Assembly: GCA_021234155.1 (NCBI GenBank) | Contig: JAJEKV010000045.1 | Span: 8,047,105 to 8,111,104, forward strand | DNA: 64,000 nt | Reading direction: 5' to 3' | Origin: Isoetes taiwanensis | Lineage: Eukaryota > Streptophyta > Lycopodiopsida > Isoetales > Isoetaceae | Shown: in pieces, positions 53,807-64,000 of the stretch | Position numbering within the stretch: position 1 is the first letter of the stretch | Layout: every line of letters begins with the position of its first letter | The notes under the pieces: model-generated | Told to the model about the DNA's origin: nothing | The model's database searches: none | Seen by the model: the letters and a program-made list of their open reading frames with translations, nothing else | Position numbers and translations under genes: made by a program

Positions 53807-54890
53807 TTAGTCTACTACCACTAGCACCTTGCCTGTAGCATTACCCTCCATGCTCTTTGACCATGACTATGCAGCCTCTGCCAGTGAGAACTTTGAATCA
53901 ACTACAGCTGTTAGTGTCTTTTCTTTGATAAGATTGACTAGAAACTCTAAATCCTTCTGATTTGCTGCCATGACAAATGGCACTAACTTCTGCTTGGAAA
54001 AAGTAAGGATTGTAGCACCTCGTACCATGCCATCAAAATTAGATGGGAGGTCAATAACCTTCCCCTTTCGAGCAAGAACAGGCTGAAATGTCGACCAAGG
54101 TATACCTGTTATACAATGAATAACAGCATCAAATCTGCAACCTGAAGGACTCTTCAATGCAGCCCCTTCTGGAGTCTTGTAATCAAGCACCTCATCAGCG
54201 CCAAGGCTTTTCACTAGCTCAATGTTCCGATAACCGCATGTTGCTGTTACATGAGCTCCTCCAAGCTTTGCTAGCTGCATAACATATGATTTGTAAACAC
54301 ATAGTAGAGATCATACTCTAATTGATATATAGAATTATCAACATGGAAAACGCCTCATTCTTATGTAAAATAAACTCAAGAAATAACTGCTCTTTGCCAT
54401 GGAAAAACATCAAGAATGCAAAAACCTCTACTTATCCTTGTACACAATTAACTCAAGAAATATAATTGCTCTTTGACAAGCATGAGTAATCCATGCAACC
54501 AACATGTACGACATAAGTGCCAATACCTCCAGAGGCTGCAGTAATAAGTATATTTCCACTGTAGTTACTATCAAACTTAACTCCAGCAGAATCTTTGAGA
54601 CTCTGAAGCGCTGTAAGAGCAGCCACAGGAAGAGCAACAATATCTAGAGAAGACACCTCCAATGGTAATTTTGCTGCATATTTCAGTGATGCAATTGCAT
54701 ACTCTGCGAATGCTCCACCAGACTGCACTAAAATGTAAATGCTTCAAAAGTTATTTTGGGGGTTTTATTGTAATGTTACACAGGACACTTACTCACCCAG
54801 ATAGAAAGCCAGCTAACAACTCTATCTCCAGCCAGAAGCATCTGGCCCACACTTGATTACTTCCCGAGCAATATCTGTCCCTTTAAAGAT
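53807..54890 (-). pseudogene. CEQORH: Chloroplast envelope quinone oxidoreductase homologue, decayed
   Basis: Three exons with GT..AG borders: about 54,885-54,797, 54,722-54,504 and 54,274-53,807. They encode FKGTDIAREVIKCGPDA, SGGAFAEYAIASLKYAAKLP, VALPVAALTALQSLKD, NILITAASGGIGTYVVH, then LAKLGGAHVTATCGYRNIEL, VKSLGADEVLDYKTPEGAAL and GKVIDLP. AASGGIGTY is the NADPH-binding glycine motif of the zeta-crystallin-type medium-chain reductase family; the set is typical of CEQORH/alkenal reductases. Damage: a frameshift in the first exon between GPDAS and LAGDRVVSW, and an in-frame TAG (53,867-53,869) before SWSKSMEGNATGKVLVVVD at the C-terminus. The 5' exons are missing. Confidence 0.88.
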
Positions 54891-55590
54891 CTCATGCATG
54901 CATGAAGTTCAGAAACTAACAAAAACCTCCATATTTAAGTTACATGCATGAAAAGCATCAAAGTATATAGCATGATACATACAAAGCTTCAGCAATCTAA
55001 TTTCTATTCCCTAACAAGATGTATGAGGAATGCGAGAAAGGCATGAGGCCTAACCAAAATCCTTCATGCAACAAACAAAACTGAGGTGACAATTTATGAA
55101 ACAGAGCACGCACACTCTAAAACTCTGAATTGCAAACAAACTGACCGCCTCTGCGCGCCCAGGTCTCGCTGTTGTCGTCCCAAACCCTACTGTAGACTAG
55201 GCAACACTTGCAAATCCAGGTTTCGCTATAAAGAACTCAGGCTATGTTGTGAATCCAGGTTTTGCAGCAATGGCCCTTCTATATCAAGGAATTCAGGTTT
55301 TACTGTAAACTCAGACTTTACTCCAGGTTTTATGACAACGGCCGTTTCCCATAGTCTCACTCATTTTGCTGCCGGATTGCTATTACCTTTTGAAAAACGT
55401 TCACTCCAGGGTTAGTTTGGCATAGTCACAGCTCCATTTTCTTTAACTGCTTTTCCTGGATCTGAGTTCCTGCCCTTGGAAATGGCACCGTTCAGGGTTT
55501 CAGAAGGCAAGCTTCCGCATAAAATAAGCATGGTCATCAAATGTCTAGGGAAGCACTCAACTCTGAGATCCCGAAATTGATCAAAAAGGC
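54891..55590. other. Intergenic, nothing assigned
   Basis: A 109-codon plus-strand frame (55,086-55,415) is Cys/Arg-rich with short internal repeats (CCAGGTTT, ATTCAGGTTT) and is probably not a gene. Confidence 0.4.
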
Positions 55591-55599
55591 CATGCCGAA

Positions 55600-56260
55600 G
55601 TATCCAGAATTTGCAATGTTTGATATTAGACACTAACAATCTCACTGGTAAGATCCCTTGGTAATTGTTTCTAGTTCGCTTCTTATCTGCATCTGCAGCT
55701 TAACCAAAGAAAATTGACAGGCGAAATCCCTCAAAAGCTTGGAAGTCTTCAAAAGTTGGAGGAGTTAAGCATGGCTAGCAACAACCTGTATGGAACTGTT
55801 CCAGTTTCTCTTGGAAATTGTTCCTCTCTTCTAAATTTGCGGCTGAACAAAAATAGCTTGACAGGTATGATCCCGCCAGAGTTGGGAAAACTGATGAGCT
55901 TGACTGTTCTAGATATGTCCAACAACAATTTCAACGGAAGCATTCCCAATACTCTTAGTAATTTGTCATCCCTTACAGACCTATGGTTGGGCAACAACCA
56001 TTTACTTGGTGGCCAAATTCCAAAGGAGTTGGGCAGGCTCAAACATCTTCAACGTCTTTCTTTATATGGAACTACTTCATTGACAGGAGCTCTACCAGAG
56101 GACCTTGCCTTGCAAACTGCACTGACCTCGAATGGGTGGACACTGATGGAAGTTTTAGACTACATGGACTATTTCCTTACTTTCTTATCGAGCTGCCAAA
56201 TGTGCAGGTGATTATTATGCAGATAGCATCACTGAGGATTTCTTTGAAAACATAGATAGG
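55600..56260 (+). pseudogene. Leucine-rich repeat protein fragment (receptor-like type)
   Basis: The frame reads CLILDTNNLTGKIP, then after damage KLTGEIPQKLGSLQKLEELS, MASNNLYGTVPVSLGNCSSL, LRLNKNSLTGMIPPELGKLM, LDMSNNNFNGSIPNTLSNLS and GQIPKELGRLKHLQRLSLYG. These are plant-type 24-residue LRRs (LxxLxLxxNxLxGxIPxxLGxL). Near 56,100 the frame shifts; in the other frame CTDLEWVDTDGSFRLHGLFP and YFLIELPNVQV continue. No signal peptide, membrane segment or kinase is present, so this is a piece of an LRR receptor kinase or receptor-like protein. Confidence 0.82.
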
Positions 56261-57802
56261 CATCAACAGAAAAGAATCATCCTACAAGAGGGCGTCTTTT
56301 ACCCAATTTATTTCCCATATGCAGAGAGAGCTTAACAACATCCTATCTGGGACATCCAACTGTTGAGATAGATTTATGAACTGTTTGCTCTTCTAAAATA
56401 AGTCTTTATGTGAAGGATTCCCATTACAAATCACCTCAAGAACCAGATGGACGCATATCTCGAACACATATAATGCCAACCGCACTTTGATTTCCTTTTG
56501 GCTTGAAGCAACAAGAAGAGCTTGCTTTGGCCATATGGGTGCCTTGAATGAACAGATTGCACCATCACATAAGGGGGAAACCCATTTTGCTGTATCTCTT
56601 GGAAGAAACCCAAGATGTATGTGTTCAGTATCTTCAGTCTCTGATGTATTGTAGTATGTTAGAGGAAGTTTTCTGTTCGAAGAAGTCTCAACTTTATCGA
56701 ATAAATATTGGCATATTGTTTGATGTCAAGAATTAATATGTAAATACAGCCTGCACATCATAAGTATGTCTATCGGAACTCAAAGTTTACAATTTGATTA
56801 TGAAACAATTGACAAATTGTAGGTTTCTATAATGCTTGGCCATGTTAGTATATAAGAGGTGGTCAATATGCAATAGGAGTCTATCATGTGCCATTATGAA
56901 CACAGGATGCCTGATTGCCATTGTGAATACAGGATGCGTGATTAGATTACACAAATTCCATCCTACAGTGTCTTTACAAACCTACCTGCGACCGTCTCTT
57001 CAGGATACCTGTGAAACATTAATACCAATGATGGCAAGGCTCTCTTAGTTGTTGGAATACAATAGATCCATCTGGTATATCTAAGACAAAAAAACTGCAA
57101 TCACTTACACAACTGTCAAATTTGGCCAATCCTGGTACGGTGACTCGTATCGATCTCTGGGTAAGCTACTCCAACTTTTCTCGTAATGATGACATGCAAT
57201 TGTTACAGGTAGATTCGGAGATATATTATTTGAATGAAGAAACCTGCAAGAAGGGAATACACTTTTTAAAAACTTCAAGAAAGAAGATTAAAAATAATGA
57301 CAACTTGCCTACACCTTACCATAAGAAATCAGGTTGCTACAAATATCTCCTTTATATCTTCCACAGGAGCTAGAAGCTCTTGAAGTGAGATAACTGAGCA
57401 TGAATTAGATGCTGAATCTATGTTCTCCAACCGATTTAGGAAAAACCCACACGATGCCCCAGAGCAACCTAGATTGACATTGGCATCTTGAACGGAATCA
57501 ACTTCCCCTATGGCCTTGGGATTGGGCATGAACTTCAACTCCATTTTCATCTATTCTTAGCCTCCGGCAGCCTGCAACGCATCTAGAGGCCCAAACACAA
57601 CCATGATTTCTAAGCCGCATTTGCCTCTTTGAAAGAATAACTTCGCAATGAATACATCCCCGTCCGACAAATTGCTCAAATGGGGCGTCGGAAGGGCCCC
57701 ACAAAAGAAGGGCTGCTTCTTACATGCAAGGGGACCCAAGCTGAAGGAGATATTCCTACACCAAAAACGACAGTTTACCTTGCCGATGGCCTCCATGCTA
57801 CC
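56261..57802. other. Intergenic; possible further LRR-gene debris
   Basis: Near 57,120 the plus strand encodes LANPGTVTRIDLW, faintly LRR-like. A frame at 56,400-56,640 is unassigned. TGAACACAGGATGC / TGAATACAGGATGC repeats twice near 56,897 and 56,924. No intact gene is seen. Confidence 0.4.
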
Positions 57803-57985
57803 GAACTTCTTTCCGGTCACCGGTTTGTTTAAAAGCGACCACCCGAACATGAGGGGCCACCATTCTGACTTCTAGCAAGTTTTTAGCAGTTTTTGGCATA
57901 TTCTAAGCATATGCTAGCATATACCATGAATATACCAAAAACCCACACAAACAAGGGATTGCCCCCCTAGGGGCAACCCAAAAAG
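57803..57985 (+). repeat. Dispersed repeat R2, copy 2
   Basis: Same block order as 39,030-39,210, ending in the palindrome GGGATTGCCCC..GGGGCAACCC (57,955-57,979). The copy is more diverged in its first half. Confidence 0.7.
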
Positions 57986-58996
57986 AGTGGTTGATGACCT
58001 GAATCCACCTCCTCATTCCTGCTTTGTGGTCCCACCTGTGCACCAGCGAAAAGAGAGAATGGAAACTTTGGTTGCCTGAATCTGATCATCGAACTCCATC
58101 ATAGAAAGCTGGCTCATAGAAGAGGAAATAAAGTACATGGCAGAGACTGGTTTAAGGGCATTTTGACAAATACATAGAATGTCGTGGCATTTTGATAATT
58201 ATAGAGAGATATAAGGGCATTTTTAGAATTTGCCCTAAATTATACTAGCGTTTGCATTAGCATCAGTATTAGGATTTGCATTAGCAGCAAGTCAAATAGG
58301 GGATGGTGTAGTTGTATCTTTCTGCAGAGCGTCTGCCATAATATTGTTAGGTGCACAAAAAATCCAAACCTTGCCAATATTGCAATGCTCTGTTGTATGT
58401 CCCTCATGCGTAGAAGCTCTCGTCAACGTGCCTTTGCTATAGTGATGTGAGGTCATAGTCAACATACGAAGAGGTCCCTTTCAGACTAAATTAAAAGTCA
58501 GTTGTACTCGAAATTACAAGAAAAATCTAAAACTTCCAAATGAAGGCCAATGAATATTTTCTTCGATGAACCAGATTGTTTAGTGCTTATATTCCAAATT
58601 TCAAACTAAAATGCATTTTCAGGTTGATTTGATTTGAGAACGAAGGATAAAAGATAGTTTTGACCCTGCCATCTCAAATGGTTCTATCTCCCTTCCCAGA
58701 CCTCGGATTGAGGTCTGAGTTTTTGTATTTTACTCTCTATCTCATCTAGAAAATAGAATGAAAAATAAAAAAGAAATGTTTTGTCAGGACAGTTTTACTT
58801 TATATAAATAAAAGACAGTTTTAACCAGACCCCTTGGCTTCACCTAAGCATAACTTTCAAGTATATGAGTTGATGGACTTTTAGGTATTTTTCTTGTGTA
58901 ATATGACTGCCATATATTAACTTCTAAAAAGGGTTTGGTGGAATATTGAGGAGTTGGTTTTATATGAATTTTAAAGTGAACCGTGCAAATGAATTG
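57986..58996. other. Intergenic, nothing assigned
   Basis: No gene is supported. It borders an LTR whose outer end lies at 58,998. Confidence 0.4.
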
Positions 58997-58997
58997 T

Positions 58998-60550
58998 GAC
59001 GCTCCCCGAATCCATACGATGCTCCCATCGTATAAATTACAGAAATTCCCCACCCATGGCGACTCCGTCACCACGGAAAGGCCCTCCGTCTGACTCGGAC
59101 CACTTGTGATAGCCAAGTGTCCGGGTGAAGGACATGGAGGTGTCATTCGTCCCACGCCTTCTATGGGAATCTTATATAGCAGAAGCATACATAAATGTTA
59201 GCACCTCGCAACAATACTAATAAATAATATGCCACCACGAAGGATGGCCCATCATCATCAGTACAACTAACAACAGAATACCAACATAACAAAAGAAATG
59301 CACCATAAATAAGGGTTCTACCCTGGGCTCAGACTCATGGGGGTCGACTGACAGTCAAGGCCTCCGGATAATAGCAGACAGAAGTATAACATGGCGTTGG
59401 CTGGCATAGAACAATGGCTAGGCTAGTCCACTCCATCTGCCCCTCATGTGCACACTTTGCAAATAGGCTGAAATCATGCTATAGCGTGGTTGTAGCCTTC
59501 TGGAGACGTAATCTTATGGATTCACCCTATGAGACTACTCCTGGTTACATTTCCCTGGGTCCGATGAGGCAGAAAAAGGATGAATCCTCTCCAGAATCAC
59601 AATAGTTCCATGGGTGTGCTAGAGGATACGTGCCACTAGGTGCACATGCATCCTTACCCGACTTACCCCCCTAAATCTACGCAAAGTCCAGGATGTCCAT
59701 ATCGGCACATATTCTCCGACCCAGGGGGTGTCAAAACCATACCTGGCCCACACATAGTGACCGACTATAACTCTAACACACTGTAGGACCCCCAGTAGCC
59801 ACGCTTAGCAAGGCTCCGCCCCCACTTCACCAGTTGTGTCCGTTATTTGGTGTTGAACCACATCATAGCATCCACAGCCTGGTCGGCTCTTGTGCGCAGG
59901 CTGCAATAACTGGGTTTTAAGGGTTCTAACTAGGAATATCTCTACTTCTAGATGGCCTTTATGTCACTACCCCCTTTTAGCCATACAACACAGGAGGAAC
60001 AGAAAGAGAGCTACCCTTATACATCCATCATCCATAGCTCCGAATAGAACATGAAATGGAGATTAACCCTACATCTATTCATACAAGGGTTAATCCTATG
60101 ACTATCTAGGAATCCAAGATATGTACGTACCAACCAGAATCTTAGCTAGGTCTACTATCTCTCTGGTTCTCCATCCTTCTGGCTGGGGCAAGGTTGAACA
60201 ACAGCTCCTCCTCCGCCAATCCCTCCCCGAATTCGAATTGGGGCAAATTGGGGTGGAAGCACCAATTTTGATGTTCCAAATGGGCAAGCCTGCCTTGCCC
60301 AATCGATTTGGGCTAGGTGGCCAGGTGGCAACTCTAGATTGGTTAATATTAACTAATTTAATATTTTAACCCCTCTTAATAGTAGGTTAAGCCCTAAATT
60401 GGAATTAGAGTTTAGGGTCATGTTTCCACCTTAATAATTAATGATTTACATAGCTAACCTTAGCTTATGAATAATTAATGCAACATTAATTATTCATAGT
60501 GACGTGTCATGTATTTATATCCAAAAGACATATAAATACCTGGAACGTCA
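58998..60550 (-). mobile_element. Gypsy-family LTR (3' LTR of a minus-strand element), 1,553 bp
   Basis: On the minus strand it starts TGACGTTCCAGG (60,550) and ends GGGGAGCGTCA (58,998), with the TG..CA and TGACG..CGTCA ends of LTRs. It aligns with the split LTR at 14,372-15,177/25,046-26,265. A polypurine tract abuts its inner edge. The matching 5' LTR is not in the window. Short frames within it are not genes. Confidence 0.75.
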
Positions 60551-60580
60551 CATTCTCCCCACCTTGAAAATGATGTTGTC
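60551..60580 (-). other. Polypurine tract of the gypsy element
   Basis: The minus strand reads GAGGACAACATCATTTTC then AAGGTGGGGAGAATG directly before the LTR. This GAGGAC..AAGGTGGGGAGA order is the usual end of plant gypsy internal regions. Confidence 0.7.
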
Positions 60581-61190
60581 CTCGGCATCAAGATTGTTCT
60601 TGCTTTAGGCCAACATATGGCATGTCAGATGCAAGTCTCTTCACCTTTAAGAGGTAACGCGAAATTATAAGGCACACAAAAGTTGTCATGTTCAAATTGA
60701 TCAAGTTTGAAATGACGCGTAATGTGCAATTCATAATTGTACGAGAGTTGAACAGTAATTAGTTTACGTTATGTGGAAGGGAACATAACGAGTTATGTTG
60801 TCCTCAGCATTGGCGTCAGATGGTTAAGTACAAGGAGAGTTAAAGGAATATTGAATGGACTCAGGTCGGTGATATAAAAGATACATAGATCCTCGGTAGA
60901 CCGTAGCTTATAAGGCTTAGCAGTGCAAGTAGGAAACACATATGACAACAAGAATATGGGCCCGCAATGGTCCTTAGAAGAAGTTGCAGGCGCCAAGGTA
61001 CGCGCTTCTGGCGTGTAAGATCATAAGATATCAATATTTACAAAATAATTTAGATGTTGTGGTTGAAGGGACCACCCCCTTTAAAGAAGAAAAAATGAAG
61101 AAAGGGGGAACCTATCATGCCTTGGGCTTGCCATCCGTCTCAGCATAAGGAATGGTAATGTTCCCATTATAGCCGTAGACGAAGGCGGCC
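60581..61190 (-). other. Gypsy internal 3' non-coding region
   Basis: It lies between the polypurine tract and the probable integrase-tail frame. GTTATGTTGTCCTCAGCATTGGCGTC near 60,797, given in parts (GTTATGTTGTCC; TCAGCATTGGCG), resembles the GTTGTCCTCGGCATC block at 60,575, hinting at an internal duplication. Confidence 0.4.
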
Positions 61191-61198
61191 TATTATGC

Positions 61199-61536
61199 CT
61201 ATATGCACATCCCCATTCCTAGGACCCATTTAGCCCGAACCCCTTTGCATGAAGGCTGGCCTGCATGACCCCTGCCGGATCTAAGACTCAGGAGATATCG
61301 GCTGGTGGTTGTAGCTCCGTCGTTTTTCGTCGAAGCCGGAGTTGATGGCGTCGTTGGTGGAGCATGTGTGACGTTGCCATAGGAAATCCAAGTAAGCCTA
61401 AATAAAAATCCCTCTCGAGGACTGATGTTATATCCTCCTTCCGTAAGTGGATCCACTTAACCAAGTAGGACAGGTGATGAATATTTCTTGTCTGCTTGTA
61501 CGCATGATCGAGAGGTGCGTGTGAAACTAGTTCCAC
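61199..61536 (-). pseudogene. Probable chromodomain-like tail of gypsy integrase
   Basis: The minus-strand frame contains IHHLSYLVKWIHLRKEDITS followed by VLERDF. The core YLVKW followed by a charged stretch resembles the chromodomain that ends chromovirus integrases (YLVKWKG..xxATWE), which targets integration to heterochromatin. The aromatic cage residues after it are not evident and the frame is short, so confidence is limited. Its place just before the polypurine tract fits. Confidence 0.4.
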
Positions 61537-61559
61537 TATAGGCCTTTAAATACCTTAAT

Positions 61560-63740
61560 CCCCAATAGAACCATGCATGTCGGTGAACACGTGTTGGGGT
61601 CAGCCACAACCATTAGACATTAAATGCCTGATAGTTTGTGGAAGTCCCACTGTTATATTCGGATTGGGTTGGAACTTTTCTGGTATCCAGGACTACTGAC
61701 TTCTTTATTTCACTATACTGATTGATCCATACCTCTCATTACTATACTATTCATTCATATTATACTCTTATAGATATACATTGTAGTGACACTATATCAC
61801 CGTATACCTAATTTAGAAACCATTCTTTATTCACATACATGTAGGTGGTTATATATTACAAAAAATTTATAGCGTCGGCCAAGGCCGCCGCGAACATTTC
61901 TCTTTACTGAATTTATGCGAGTTCGAAACGACTCAAATGTCAAGCTCAATGTCAGCTCGAAACTTTTAAAACTGAACCCATTATCAACTCCAATATGGTG
62001 GATTTTCGAAATTTTTTAGAAACGAGGCCACATAAGAGATTTTTATGCCTTGAACATTTTTCTAGGCACCGAATCAACGAGGATGGGTTTATTATTAATG
62101 TTTGATGTTTGATATTACAATGCATTATTAACAAAATAACAATGGATTCAAACGATGTAAAATACATGGTCGAACATGCGAGATTTGAACCCAATATTTT
62201 AGCTGTACTATAGTGCATGTAGGATATAAGACGTGATGTTTGTGACAACCATGGCATCACCATTATTCTTTTTGCAAGCCAATCTCCTGCCAATGGTTAA
62301 CATGTAGAATGAGGATAACATATTTGTGACACAATCTAAATGCTGTAGATGAAACGTGTGCTCATGATCTCTCTAAATTCCATATTATGTTACCAACGAG
62401 AATAACTTCAATGATAGATTTCATAAATTTTGTATTGGGCAGGCATGGATGAAGCGAGGTGCACATTAAGCTAATTTTGAAAACTAACATGGATGAAGCG
62501 ATGTGTACATTAAGCTAATTTTGCAAACTAATATGCCTTCAATTTGAACATGACAAATTCAAAACAGTACCCAATTTTGCTTAGGAGCTCTTCTCCAAAC
62601 GGCTCCTTTTCCATCAAGAAGATAGCACATCTATGACTCCTTTCATTGGCTTTGCAAAACATTTTATTTGCTCAATACGCAATTCGATTTGTTTTCGAAG
62701 CTCCCCTTGGGTTAACAGAATGATGATATTCAATGTAAATGGCAAACCTAGATAGTAACATCTTATCCACTCCAATAGCATGAACTTGAATAAGCACCTT
62801 GGGATTTGAAGCCAAGTATTGCTAGTGAGCTTGAAAATTGAAATCATACCTGTCGTCTTTTCTCGATGCTCAGAAATGCATTTCGCCATGATCCAACATC
62901 ATCTGCAAACACACAACAATTCCACAAACTCCACACCGCATCTCCATCCCCAAACTCACTCAACTTTATCATTTTTATTTCCATCCTGAAGAAGTTCTTA
63001 TCCAGGTCATTAATCTCACATTTACATTATCATAAAACAAAATAGTTCTTCCTGATCAAAGATCATAGCACACAAACCACAAGTGCAGTGGTGTCATCAC
63101 CTCACCACCACACATTCAAAGGAACACATAATTGTGGTGGCCCCATCACCTCACAACCACAACTTCCAAACAGAAGTCAACAAACTAAGCACAACAATTA
63201 GAACACAATAGCAAAAACAAATAGAGTTCCCAATTCATTCAGGTGCCCATTCATATGAGAAGCACCACACCATGTTATACCTCCTCATGTTCCCATCACA
63301 GCTCTAACTCTACTAAGAGATGTCCTCATAGTTATAGCCTGATAACAGTCGGCCTTCTTCCATGTTGGCTTGCAATGTTGTATTGTCGCTATGAAATAAC
63401 AAAAGTCATAAATGGATAGAAGATAGTATTGAGAAGTAGTTAGAAAGAAAAAAAATATTATATTAACGTCTACGAGAGACCTGTTGGGTATAGGAGATCA
63501 AATATACATCAATCATGTCCAGCTAGGGGCGCATTTGCAGCCACCTAGAGATATTGCTTAAAAAAAAGAGCAATTCTTAGAAGTCAACTGTGAGGTATTG
63601 TAAGGCAATATTGTAAGATATCCAGAAAGTGAAACAGATAGGGACCAACAGGGTAGAAAAGACACGGAGTCTGGATTATATACACGGAGTCTGGAGGCAA
63701 ATTTTCAGAAGATAGAAGTAGAAAGACATGGCATTCCATC
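61560..63740. other. Intergenic; tandem 45-bp duplication at 62,443-62,533
   Basis: CATGGATGAAGCGAxGTGxA starts two units at 62,444 and 62,489. Minus-strand frames of 91 and 113 codons (62,614-62,889; 61,952-62,293) have no recognisable domain. The DNA left of 63,743 is downstream of the GT14 gene and may hold its 3' UTR. Confidence 0.4.
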
Positions 63741-63742
63741 AA

Positions 63743-64000
63743 CTAATCCAATATTATAGAAGAAAGTTCGAGGAGGTGATCAAGAGAAGCGCCATGGAAT
63801 TTTCTAGCCAACATAAATCTTCCTCCATCTTTTTCTTGTAAATGCCTTATAAAAGTTACATTCAAATCCTCTCTTGTAAACAACCTAAGATGAGGACCAT
63901 CTGCTTTAGACCAATCCACAAAAATGAGGCTAAATCCTAAAGAGCCATGTGGGTCTAGCATATTCATCATGGTAGGAAAATAGTGTTCTTCAGGAAAACA
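63743..64000 (-). CDS. GT14 (Core-2/I-branching type) glycosyltransferase, C-terminal part
   Basis: The frame enters from the right edge of the window and reads CFPEEHYFPTMMNMLDPHGS, FVDWSKADGPHLRLFTREDL, LARKFHGASLDHLLEL and ends at a stop at 63,743. C-x-P-E/D-E-H-Y-x-P-T and the following V-D-W-S are hallmarks of the plant DUF266/GT14 family, Golgi membrane enzymes that add sugars to arabinogalactan or related cell-wall glycans. The spacing between RHLQ and LARKF is shorter than in most relatives, so the Cys-containing loop usually found there is missing. The 5' exons lie beyond the window. Whether the whole gene is intact cannot be judged. Confidence 0.85.
   Translation of the reverse strand, partial: CFPEEHYFPTMMNMLDPHGSLGFSLIFVDWSKADGPHLRLFTREDLNVTFIRHLQEKDGGRFMLARKFHGASLDHLLELSSIILD

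Noticed and set aside
1-64000. CRISPR arrays, prokaryotic operons or organelle DNA
   Set aside because: No spaced direct-repeat arrays, ribosome binding sites or plastid/mitochondrial genes; introns and plant transposons mark nuclear DNA.

Overview
The window is nuclear DNA of a land plant. It is AT-rich, has introns with GT..AG borders, plant-only gene families (pentatricopeptide repeats, 8-cysteine lipid-transfer fold, GT14 glycosyltransferase, plant LRR proteins), nested LTR and CACTA transposons, and many decayed gene fragments. A decayed copy of the ciliary gene CFAP298 (about 44.0-46.8 kb, minus strand) points to a lineage with swimming sperm. A fern or other seed-free plant fits best, with cycads and Ginkgo as alternatives; this is inference from gene content and not a species identification.

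Layout. 0-7 kb is repeat-bearing intergenic sequence. 7.0-9.0 kb holds the only complete multi-exon gene, a RING-CH (MARCH-type) membrane E3 ubiquitin ligase on the minus strand, with seven exons giving 345 residues. 10.3-14.37 kb is the remains of a plus-strand Ty3/gypsy polyprotein (gag, protease, reverse transcriptase). It is cut at 14,372 by an LTR in the opposite orientation, and that LTR is itself split by a 9,865-bp CACTA (En/Spm) DNA transposon at 15,181-25,045 with a 30-bp terminal inverted repeat and an AAG target duplication. This gives three nested insertions in a readable order. The second half of the LTR and its internal tail follow (25.05-28.3 kb), then short duplications, a 360-bp MITE-like element and a long perfect-looking hairpin (28.4-31.3 kb).

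31.3-38.4 kb carries fragments of pentatricopeptide repeat genes on both strands. 40-47 kb is a graveyard of exon fragments: a three-exon remnant of histidinol dehydrogenase, the CFAP298 remnant with a tandemly duplicated exon, and several unassigned exons. 48.9-49.2 kb has an intact small secreted lipid-transfer-like gene. 50.2-51.3 kb is a minus-strand LINE reverse transcriptase remnant. 52.6-53.1 kb is a probable two-exon small secreted protein gene. 53.8-54.9 kb is a decayed chloroplast-envelope quinone oxidoreductase homologue, and 55.6-56.3 kb a decayed LRR fragment. 59.0-61.5 kb is a second LTR of the same gypsy family with its polypurine tract and a probable integrase-tail remnant. The window ends inside a GT14 glycosyltransferase gene (63,743-64,000, minus strand, 5' part outside).

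The genes form no pathway together. The most unusual content lies inside the CACTA element: a structured ~105-bp tandem repeat with a conserved stem and variable loop, a long polypyrimidine tract, a palindrome built from telomere-box motifs, a three-copy 430-bp module, and ORFs I cannot assign. Functional calls rest on reading translated protein and splice sites by eye; no database search was run.
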